Source of the DNA: Pseudophaeobacter sp.
GTDB lineage: Bacteria; Pseudomonadota; Alphaproteobacteria; Rhodobacterales; Rhodobacteraceae
Length of the DNA stretch: 64,000 bases
Reading direction: 5' to 3'
NCBI GenBank assembly: GCA_027019165.1
Contig: JALUXC010000002.1
Span: forward strand, 186,001 to 250,000
Made by a program: the position numbers and the translations under genes. Below, in pieces: positions 57,443 to 64,000 of the stretch. Within the stretch, counting starts at the first letter, position 1; each line of letters starts with the position of its first letter. The notes beneath the pieces were generated by a model. It ran no database searches and was not told the DNA's origin. It worked only from the letters and a program-made list of their open reading frames with translations.

Positions 57443-58962
57443 TTTGCAACCTCGATGCCCGCCGCTGCCGCGATGCGCCCGTGGCGGATCATGGCGGCGG
57501 CTGTTTCGATCTCGGGCGCGAGATGGCGATCCTCCGCCAGTGGCAGGATCTCGGCGCGCAAACTCGCCATCACATCTTGCAAATGGGCGGAAGTTGTCAG
57601 CGGCGCGCGGGCCTCGACCCCTTGCGCAGCGCAAAGCAGCTCGACCCCAAGGATCACCGAAAGGTTCTGCCCCATCCGTGCCAAACGCAACGCGCCATGG
57701 GCGGCCATGGAGACGTGATCCTCCTGATTGGCCGAGGTCGGGGTCGAATCCGTCACGCAAGGATTGGCGAGATGCTTGTTCTCGCTCATCAGGGCCGCCG
57801 TCGTCACCTCGGCAATCATAAAGCCCGAATTCAGCCCCGGATCGGGCGTCAGGAAGGGTGGCAGATTGTGGGACAGGGCCGGGTCCACCATCAGTGCCAC
57901 CCGGCGCTGCGCGATGGCGCCGATCTCGGCGATGGCCAAGGCAATCTGATCGGCGGCAAACCCCACGTATTCGGCATGAAAGTTCCCGCCCGAAACGATC
58001 CGCCCGGCCTCACTCAGCACCAGCGGGTTGTCGGTGACGGCGTTCGCCTCCACCTCAAGCGTGCGGGCGGCCATGCGCAACACGTCAAGCGCCGCGCCCA
58101 GCACCTGCGGCTGACAGCGAATGCAGTAAGGGTCCTGCACCCGGCTGTCGCCCTCGCGGTGGCTGTCGCGGATCTCGCTGCCCTGCATCAGGTTGCGCAT
58201 TTCACGGGCCACGTCGATCTGCCCGGCATGACCGCGCAGATCGTGGACCTCAGCCAAAAGCGGCGCGGTGGAGCCCATGATCGCGTCGGTGGTCAATGCC
58301 GCCACGACAATGGAAGCCTCCGCCAGCCGCCATGTATCGAACAGCCCCGCAAGGGCGCAAGCGGTGGTAAACTGGGTCCCGTTGATCAGGGCAAGCCCCT
58401 CTTTCGGGCCCAAGACAATCGGCTCTAGTCCGGCCTGTTTCAGGGCCTTTGCTCCGGGCAGGCGGGTGCCTTTCAGGGTGGCCTCCCCTTCGCCGATCAT
58501 CACCGCCGCCATATGGGCAAGCGGCGCCAGATCGCCCGACGCGCCAACAGAGCCTTGCGACGGAACCACAGGGGTAACCCCACGGGCCAGCATCTGTTCG
58601 ATCTGTGTAATCACTGCCCAGCGCACGCCCGACGCGCCGCGCCCCAGTGACACCAGTTTGAGCGCCATCATCAGCCGGACCTTGTCTGCCGCCAGTGGCT
58701 CTCCCACCCCGCAGCAATGGCTTAGGATCAGGTTGCGCTGCAACTGTGCCGTATCGGCAGGAGCAATCCTGGTTGAGGCCAGTTTTCCAAAGCCAGTGTT
58801 GACGCCGTAGACGGGCTCATCCCCTGCGGCAGCCGCAGCGACCATATCGGCTGCCTTTTCGACCCCCGCGCGGGCAGATGGATCAAGGCGCAGGGGATCC
58901 GCGCCCCGATAGATGGTTTCCAGCGTATGCAGCGTCACGGTGCCAGGGGTTATCTGGAGCAT
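57439..58962 (-). CDS. hutH: Histidine ammonia-lyase
   Basis: HutH eliminates ammonia from histidine to give urocanate. The 507-residue protein contains the Ala-Ser-Gly triad in [16 protein letters not shown] near residue 143, which cyclises to the MIO electrophile. Other family segments are [11 protein letters not shown] near 53 and the [14 protein letters not shown] loop near 412. It overlaps hutI by 13 bases and hutG by four bases. The gene order hutI-hutH-hutG-hutU on one transcript therefore has continuous coupling. Confidence 0.97.
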   Translation of the reverse strand: MLQITPGTVTLHTLETIYRGADPLRLDPSARAGVEKAADMVAAAAAGDEPVYGVNTGFGKLASTRIAPADTAQLQRNLILSHCCGVGEPLAADKVRLMMALKLVSLGRGASGVRWAVITQIEQMLARGVTPVVPSQGSVGASGDLAPLAHMAAVMIGEGEATLKGTRLPGAKALKQAGLEPIVLGPKEGLALINGTQFTTACALAGLFDTWRLAEASIVVAALTTDAIMGSTAPLLAEVHDLRGHAGQIDVAREMRNLMQGSEIRDSHREGDSRVQDPYCIRCQPQVLGAALDVLRMAARTLEVEANAVTDNPLVLSEAGRIVSGGNFHAEYVGFAADQIALAIAEIGAIAQRRVALMVDPALSHNLPPFLTPDPGLNSGFMIAEVTTAALMSENKHLANPCVTDSTPTSANQEDHVSMAAHGALRLARMGQNLSVILGVELLCAAQGVEARAPLTTSAHLQDVMASLRAEILPLAEDRHLAPEIETAAAMIRHGRIAAAAGIEVAK

Positions 58963-60173
58963 CTCTGGCCCTCAAAAATCGTTTCATGAAGCGGGTTGAA
59001 CCCGATGCGATAGGACAGCTCTGCCGGGCGCGTGACGTCCCAGATCGCCAGATCCGCCCGCACTCCTGCAGCGATCCGGCCCCGGTCTGACAGCCCCAGC
59101 GCACGGGCGGCATGGGTGGTCACCCCGGTCAAAGCCTCCTGCGGAGTCATGCGGAACAGGGTGCAACCCATGTTCATCGCCATCAACAGCGAGGTCATGG
59201 GAGAGGAGCCGGGATTGCAATCCGTTGCCAGCGCCATTGGCACGCCATGCTTGCGGAACAGATCTATCGGCGGCGCTTGAGTTTCTCGGATTGTGTAATA
59301 GGCCCCCGGCAGGATCACCGCGACAGAGCCTGCCTTTGCCATGGCAACGGCGTCCTCCTCGTGTGCGTATTCAAGATGATCGACCGAACGCGCCCCATAG
59401 CGGGCGGCCAGGGCGGTTCCGCCCTGATGGCTCAACTGCTCTGCGTGGAGTTTCACCGGCAAGCCCAGCTCAGCAGCGCATTGAAATACCAGATCGATTT
59501 GCGAAGCGGAAAAGGCGATGTTCTCGCAGAAGCCATCCACCGCATCGACCAAACCTTCGGCATGGGCCGCGCGCAGAGCCGGAATGCAGACCTCGGTCAG
59601 ATAGGCCTCGGCCTGCCCTTCATAGTCCGGCGGCATCGCGTGCGCACCCAGAAAGGTGGTGGTGATTGTCACAGGGCGCAGCTGAGCCAGCCGCCGGGCC
59701 GCGCGCAGCATGGCCAGCTCGGTTTCGCGATCAAGGCCATAGCCGGATTTCACCTCAACCGTCGTCACCCCTTCTGCAATCAGCGCATCAAGGCGCGGCA
59801 GGGCGCTGGCGACCAATTCACCCTCGGACGCCGCACGGGTTGCTGTAACGGTCGAGGCGATCCCGCCTCCGGCCCGCGCCAGCTCTTCGTATGACGCCCC
59901 GTTCAGGCGCAGCTCGAACTCATGCGCGCGGTCACCCCCAAAGACCAGATGGCTGTGACAATCAATCAATCCAGGCGTCAGCAACCGCCCCTCAAGATCG
60001 ATGCTCTCCCAACCCCGGAGGTGCAGCGGTAAATCAACCGAACGGCCCACCCAGGCAATGCGCTCACGGTCAATGGCAACCGCCGCGTCCGGAATCAGAC
60101 CATATGGGTCAGGCCCTCCTTGCATCGTCGCGGCGCCGCATCCGCTCAGCACATATTGGGTTGGATCGCTCAT
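58950..60173 (-). CDS. hutI: Imidazolonepropionase
   Basis: HutI opens the imidazolone ring to N-formiminoglutamate. The 407-residue amidohydrolase has the metal-binding [10 protein letters not shown] near residue 73, [14 protein letters not shown] near 143, [12 protein letters not shown] near 238, and the [10 protein letters not shown] segment near 310. The frame is open to 60413 across the promoter region; the ATG at 60173 has GAGGGG upstream and is the true start. It is the first gene of the leftward hut operon, facing hutF across a 75-base regulatory region. Confidence 0.96.
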   Translation of the reverse strand: MSDPTQYVLSGCGAATMQGGPDPYGLIPDAAVAIDRERIAWVGRSVDLPLHLRGWESIDLEGRLLTPGLIDCHSHLVFGGDRAHEFELRLNGASYEELARAGGGIASTVTATRAASEGELVASALPRLDALIAEGVTTVEVKSGYGLDRETELAMLRAARRLAQLRPVTITTTFLGAHAMPPDYEGQAEAYLTEVCIPALRAAHAEGLVDAVDGFCENIAFSASQIDLVFQCAAELGLPVKLHAEQLSHQGGTALAARYGARSVDHLEYAHEEDAVAMAKAGSVAVILPGAYYTIRETQAPPIDLFRKHGVPMALATDCNPGSSPMTSLLMAMNMGCTLFRMTPQEALTGVTTHAARALGLSDRGRIAAGVRADLAIWDVTRPAELSYRIGFNPLHETIFEGQRCSR

Positions 60174-60203
60174 TGGCCCCCTCAGAAACAGCTTGATGGC
60201 AGT

Positions 60204-60238
60204 TTGATATGCGCATATCAATATTATGTCTATACATA
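60204..60238. promoter_or_regulatory. hut divergent control region: HutC-type operator and a second palindrome
   Basis: TATGT-CTAT-ACATA at 60225-60238 contains GTcTAtAC, which fits the GT-n-TA-n-AC operator pattern known for HutC-subfamily GntR regulators. Three bases to its left is a perfect 18-base palindrome, TTGATATGCGCATATCAA, at 60204-60221. Both lie in the 75-base gap between hutI and hutF, so one regulator can control both transcripts. HutC, encoded downstream of hutF, is the expected repressor. Confidence 0.75.
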
Positions 60239-60248
60239 AGGTAAACTC

Positions 60249-61616
60249 ATGCAGACAATTTTTGCGCGGCAGGCCCGTCTTCCCGATGGCTGGGCGGAAA
60301 ACCTGCGGCTGAGGATTGAGAACGGAACCATTGAGGCACTTCAGCCGGAGAGCACACCTCTGGCCGGGGACATGCAGGTCGATACGCTTTTGCCGGGCAT
60401 GGCCAACCTGCACTCACACAGCTTTCAGCGGGCCATGGCCGGGATGACCGAGCACCGCGCCCCGGGACAGGACAGTTTCTGGACCTGGCGCGACCTGATG
60501 TACCGCTTTGTCGAAAGGCTCACCCCTGAACATGTCGAGGCGATTGCCGCACTGACCTTTATGGAGATGCTGGAGGCCGGTTTCACCTCGGTTGGAGAGT
60601 TCCACTACCTGCATCATCAACCGGGGGGCACGCCTTATGCCGACCTTGCCGAGCTGAGCCAGCGGGTCTTTGCTGCCGCCAGCAAAACCGGCCTCGGACT
60701 GACCCATCTGCCCGTGCTTTATTCCTACGGCGGGGCCGGGTTACGGCCGCTCTCTGGTGGACAACTCCGCTTTGGTAATTCCGTCGATCGCTTTTCGGCA
60801 CTCCTGGACCGTGCGCGCGCATCAGCCCAGCGCGACATGCCCGCCGATACGGTCGTCGGCCTCGCGCCTCACTCGTTGCGGGCAACCTGCCCCGAAGAGT
60901 TGTCAAAGGCCCTCATACTACAAGAAGGCGCTCCCTTTCATATCCACATCTCCGAGCAGACCGCCGAAGTGCGCGCTATCGAAGAATGGCTCGGCGGGCG
61001 GCCGGTCGAATGGCTGCTGGACAATGCACCGGTCGACGGCAGCTGGTGCCTGATCCATGCCACCCATATGACGGGTGCAGAAACCCGGCGCATGGCCCAG
61101 TCCGGGGCCATCGCGGGCCTGTGCCCCATCACCGAGGCCAATCTCGGGGACGGTCCCTTTAATGGGCCGGAGTTCCTGTCAAACGACGGGCGCTTTGGCA
61201 TCGGCTCCGATTCCAACGTGCGCATTTCCCTGCCCGAAGAGCTGCGCACGCTCGAGTATTCCCAGCGCCTGCGCGACATGGCCCGTAACGTGATGATCAA
61301 TGGCGCCGGATCGGTGGGCAGCGCGCTGTATCTTGGCGCGGCCAAAGGCGGGGCGCAGGCTTTGGGGCGAAACAGCGGGCGGCTCGAGGTGGGCGCGCTT
61401 GCCGATCTCATCGCCATCGACAGTCGTCTTCCAGCCCTTTGCGCGCTTGCACCCGAACAGCTGCTGGACGGCTTTTGCTTTGCGGCAGGCAACGACGCGG
61501 TCACAGATGTCTGGAGCGCCGGACGCCATCAGGTCCGGCACGGGCGACACATTGCCCGCGACGCGATCCTGGCGCGCTATCGCAATGCCATCCGCGATCT
61601 CTGCGCATCGCTTTGA
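60249..61616 (+). CDS. hutF: Formimidoylglutamate deiminase
   Basis: HutF removes ammonia from N-formimino-L-glutamate to give N-formylglutamate, the substrate of HutG. The 455-residue amidohydrolase has the metal-binding [13 protein letters not shown] near residue 56. Further segments are [16 protein letters not shown] near 117, [17 protein letters not shown] near 233 and the late metal-ligand segment [17 protein letters not shown] near 318. AAGG lies eight bases before the ATG. It forms the rightward hut unit with hutC, which begins 77 bases downstream. Confidence 0.95.
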   Translation: MQTIFARQARLPDGWAENLRLRIENGTIEALQPESTPLAGDMQVDTLLPGMANLHSHSFQRAMAGMTEHRAPGQDSFWTWRDLMYRFVERLTPEHVEAIAALTFMEMLEAGFTSVGEFHYLHHQPGGTPYADLAELSQRVFAAASKTGLGLTHLPVLYSYGGAGLRPLSGGQLRFGNSVDRFSALLDRARASAQRDMPADTVVGLAPHSLRATCPEELSKALILQEGAPFHIHISEQTAEVRAIEEWLGGRPVEWLLDNAPVDGSWCLIHATHMTGAETRRMAQSGAIAGLCPITEANLGDGPFNGPEFLSNDGRFGIGSDSNVRISLPEELRTLEYSQRLRDMARNVMINGAGSVGSALYLGAAKGGAQALGRNSGRLEVGALADLIAIDSRLPALCALAPEQLLDGFCFAAGNDAVTDVWSAGRHQVRHGRHIARDAILARYRNAIRDLCASL

Positions 61617-61693
61617 CCGCGTCACTTTACAAACCGCGCCTCGGGACCGACAAAGCCCCTTACGCGCCATTGCAGCCACCAACAGGACAGCCA

Positions 61694-62395
61694 TTGCAAC
61701 CGGACAAGAAGACCACCTACCAGGATGTAAGAGACGAGGTCCTGCGCCGCATTCAGGGTCGGATCTGGGATCAGGGCAGCCTGTTGCCAACGGAGCAGGA
61801 CCTGTCCGAGGAATTCGGCTGTGCCCGTGCCACCGTCAACCGCGCGCTGCGGGAGCTCGCCGAGCGCGGGATCATCGACCGCAAGCGCAAGAGCGGCACC
61901 CGCGTCGCCATAGCGCCGGTGAAACAGGCGCGGCTGGAAATCAGCGTCACGCGCCAGCAGATCGAAGAGATGAACGCCAGCTATCGCTACAGGCTGGTGA
62001 GCCGCGAGATCGTGCCCGCGCCCGGCTGGCTGGCGGCGCAGATGGGTCTACCGGCGCAGGCCCAGGTGCTGCATCTCATATGCATGCACTATGCGGACAA
62101 TCGTCCCTTTCAGCATGAAAACCGCTGGATCAACATCGACGCAGTCCCCGACATTGCCGAAGCGGATTTCTCAGACACCGGACCGAATGAATGGCTTCTG
62201 GCCCGTGTGCCCTTTTCGGATGCAGAGATAACCCTGTCTTCAGTGGCTGCAGAAGCAGAAATCGCGTCCTTTCTAGGGGCAAAAGAAGGAACGCCCTTGT
62301 TCCTGATGGAGCGCAGCACATGGTTCCAGGAGCAGCCTGTCACCTTTGTGCGCCTGCATTTCCATCAAGGATACAGGATGCGGACACGTTACTGA
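61694..62395 (+). CDS. hutC: Histidine utilisation repressor, GntR/UTRA family
   Basis: The 233-residue protein has a GntR winged helix (YQDVRDEVLRRI near residue 8, LSEEFGCARATVNRALRELAERGIIDR near 37-63; key GCARATVNRALREL). A UTRA effector domain follows (about 85-230). HutC represses hut genes and is relieved by urocanate. No ATG is available near the family N-terminus. The start chosen is the TTG at 61694 with AGGA at seven bases; another TTG at 61613 overlaps the hutF stop. Its likely operator is the GTcTAtAC site at 60225-60238. Confidence 0.88.
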   Translation: MQPDKKTTYQDVRDEVLRRIQGRIWDQGSLLPTEQDLSEEFGCARATVNRALRELAERGIIDRKRKSGTRVAIAPVKQARLEISVTRQQIEEMNASYRYRLVSREIVPAPGWLAAQMGLPAQAQVLHLICMHYADNRPFQHENRWINIDAVPDIAEADFSDTGPNEWLLARVPFSDAEITLSSVAAEAEIASFLGAKEGTPLFLMERSTWFQEQPVTFVRLHFHQGYRMRTRY

Positions 62396-62408
62396 GCAGA
62401 GCCCGATC

Positions 62409-63980
62409 TCAGGCAACCTTGAGCAACAACTCAGCCTCGTAGCTTTTCAAGGCGAGGCGTGCCGAGGGGCCATAGGCGTCAAGATCACCCCCGATCAAGC
62501 GCAGGATTTCTGCGCGCGTCTCTGCGTCAAACCCTTCAATTGTCTCATGCCCTGGGTGATAGCTTTCGCTGAACAGACCATTTCCGCAGAGAATCTCATG
62601 CTGATCGAACAACAGGTGGACGTAGGTCACAGTGGCTCCATCAGCACGCCTGCAGATGCTCGTTTCGTTGATCAGATCCTTGGCCTTGACCAGAATCTGA
62701 GCCGATCCGAACAGAAACTCCGCACGGTTCGAGGCCACAAGAACCCGGTGACAGGGTGACAGCTCGATCTCATCATGGGCGCCCAATGCCCCGGCCGCAA
62801 ACACGACAGGCGCGTCCGCGCCCTTGGCCTGGCGCTCACTGCGGCCGATCCAACGCAGCGGTTGAAAACCGTTGTCGCGCGTGCGCACCTGCATGCCTGG
62901 CGACAGATCCTCCACAGGAACCGGACCTTCGAGGGTTTCAATCAACGTTCCCGAGACGAAACAGGGCACTGTCGTCATCTCCACAACGCCGGTGTCCGTG
63001 TTCCCCAGATCATCCGCCACGGTATAAGTGAAGGTGGTCGCCTCGGGGTCGTCGACGTCCGCCTGCCCCGCAACGGTAAAGGTGCCATCGGCGTTCAGCG
63101 TGACCTGTTCGCCATTTGCAAGTGTCACTGTACTGCCGACCACAACCGGCTGGCCATTGATATGGGTGACAGTCAGTGTCGAGCCCGGCGTATGTGCATC
63201 GTTGCCCAGGACATCCAGCGTTTCAGTGTCGCCTTCGGTCACGGTCACCTCATCGTCACCAGCAACCAGCGCAGTCTGAATGGAATCCCCCGCGATCAGC
63301 AGATTGGAGTCATATTGGCTGTCACCCGCGTCTGCGATGCCGATCTTGATCGTGTTCACTTCACCTGGGTTTACGGGCGCTGTCAGGGTCAGAGTGATGG
63401 TGAACCCGTCCATTTCAGTGTTGTAGTTGTCATCACTCCGATTGTTATCGACATAAAGGTTTTCGTTGGAGCCATCGTTGATGTTGTCGATAGAGATATC
63501 CCCGGTCCCGATGGTCATCTCCGCCTGCTCGCCATTCACCCAGACGCCGACAACATCGTTGAACCCTTTATCGACCCATTCGAGATACTCTTCCGAAGAG
63601 AAGACAAACTGCATGGTTAGAGTCGAACCTTCGGGAACGAACTCGGCTTCGAAAACCGCAGCATCATAGGTTTGCGCACCGGCCAAAGCCGTCAGATCAT
63701 CATCCCCTGATTGCCCCAGACGCGTTGTGGTGCGCGAACTTGTGTTCACATCTCCACTGCTGTTGGTCACATCCTCGGCGTTCCCTGTGGACAGTATCAC
63801 ACCGCTGTCGGACGGGGTTATGTCCGGAGCTACGGCGTCGCCGTTTGAATAGATGCCCGAGGCACTTTGTGCGCCAGTGTAGCTGGCACTATTGATCGTG
63901 ATGCCACTGCCGAACATGGCATCCGCCATCTGCATGGCAGAGGCAGAGGTATCGATGGGCAATTCAGATGCAACTGGCAT
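62409..63980 (-). CDS. Secreted-type protein: choice-of-anchor L domain, Ig-like repeat and C-terminal Hint domain
   Basis: The 523-residue acidic protein has an N-terminal region matching choice-of-anchor L proteins (about 10-235, with FVFSSEEYLEWVDKGFNDVVGV near 126; key SSEEYLEW). A cadherin/VCBS-like segment follows (about 240-335, DDEVTVTEGDTETLDVLGNDA in part). From residue 339 a Hint (hedgehog/intein) domain begins PCFVSGTLIETLEGPVPVEDL (in part), with the expected nucleophile Cys340. The Hint block with SPCHRV is near residue 408. There is no Sec signal peptide; such proteins are often secreted by type I systems. The upstream neighbour is outside the window. Confidence 0.82.
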   Translation of the reverse strand: MPVASELPIDTSASAMQMADAMFGSGITINSASYTGAQSASGIYSNGDAVAPDITPSDSGVILSTGNAEDVTNSSGDVNTSSRTTTRLGQSGDDDLTALAGAQTYDAAVFEAEFVPEGSTLTMQFVFSSEEYLEWVDKGFNDVVGVWVNGEQAEMTIGTGDISIDNINDGSNENLYVDNNRSDDNYNTEMDGFTITLTLTAPVNPGEVNTIKIGIADAGDSQYDSNLLIAGDSIQTALVAGDDEVTVTEGDTETLDVLGNDAHTPGSTLTVTHINGQPVVVGSTVTLANGEQVTLNADGTFTVAGQADVDDPEATTFTYTVADDLGNTDTGVVEMTTVPCFVSGTLIETLEGPVPVEDLSPGMQVRTRDNGFQPLRWIGRSERQAKGADAPVVFAAGALGAHDEIELSPCHRVLVASNRAEFLFGSAQILVKAKDLINETSICRRADGATVTYVHLLFDQHEILCGNGLFSESYHPGHETIEGFDAETRAEILRLIGGDLDAYGPSARLALKSYEAELLLKVA

Positions 63981-64000
63981 GACGTAAATCCTGAGCTGGA

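Noticed and set aside
58390-58415. GGGCCCAAG inside hutH
   Set aside because: It has no flanking hairpins and no GCGCGGGAG box; it is coding sequence for conserved residues, not a fifth modular element.

Overview
The window reads as chromosome of an alphaproteobacterium of the order Rhodobacterales, most likely the Roseobacter group. The basis is GC-rich coding sequence, the rpsT-dnaA and mutM-(x)-ubiE-ubiB gene orders, a single-chain dipeptide-type ABC ATPase, a complete hut cluster with the deiminase hutF, an IalB-family periplasmic protein, and a roseobacter-style secreted protein ending in a Hint domain. This is inference from gene content; I could not name a species. No rRNA, tRNA, insertion sequence, prophage or CRISPR array was seen.

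Positions 1-5.7 kb carry the end of a flavin monooxygenase, glpK, the panB-panC pantothenate pair and a family-5 solute-binding protein. From 5.7 to 12.3 kb an HDAC-type deacetylase faces two dipeptide-type permeases, a fused double ATPase, a GNAT acetyltransferase and an aldehyde dehydrogenase. I read these as one uptake and catabolic locus, possibly for an acetylated amine. From 12.4 to 16.8 kb two NAD-salvage enzymes (pncB, pncA) flank a hybrid histidine kinase. From 17 to 19 kb come trhO and a PAS-GAF protein without an output domain.

From 19 to 33 kb lies the replication neighbourhood: gyrB, a quinone-reductase/TetR pair with three matching operators, a LysE exporter, recF, dnaN, dnaA, an intergenic region with three perfect inverted repeats (candidate origin), rpsT, an enoyl-CoA hydratase, mutM, ubiE and ubiB. 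From 34 to 41.7 kb are a thiolase, a cupin-type HTH regulator followed by kbl-tdh (threonine to glycine), a PPP-type phosphatase and a large membrane protein with beta-helix-like repeats. From 41.8 to 47 kb is serine biosynthesis: serC-serA with a structured leader on one strand and serB on the other. From 47 to 55 kb are TSUP, asparaginase, IalB, rlmN, LOG, a PLP dehydratase with a GntR regulator, and dapD. From 55 to 62.4 kb is the histidine utilisation cluster: hutI-hutH-hutG-hutU on one strand, hutF and hutC on the other, with a HutC-type operator between. The window ends with a Hint-domain protein.

The most unusual signals are: (1) four copies of a modular double-hairpin element, all at convergent gene ends, with stems whose sequences differ while pairing is kept; (2) a threonine dehydrogenase lacking all four cysteines of the structural zinc lobe; (3) the deacetylase/acetyltransferase/transporter locus; (4) the inverted-repeat cluster upstream of dnaA; (5) the evenly phased TetR operator array; (6) the beta-helix-like membrane protein.
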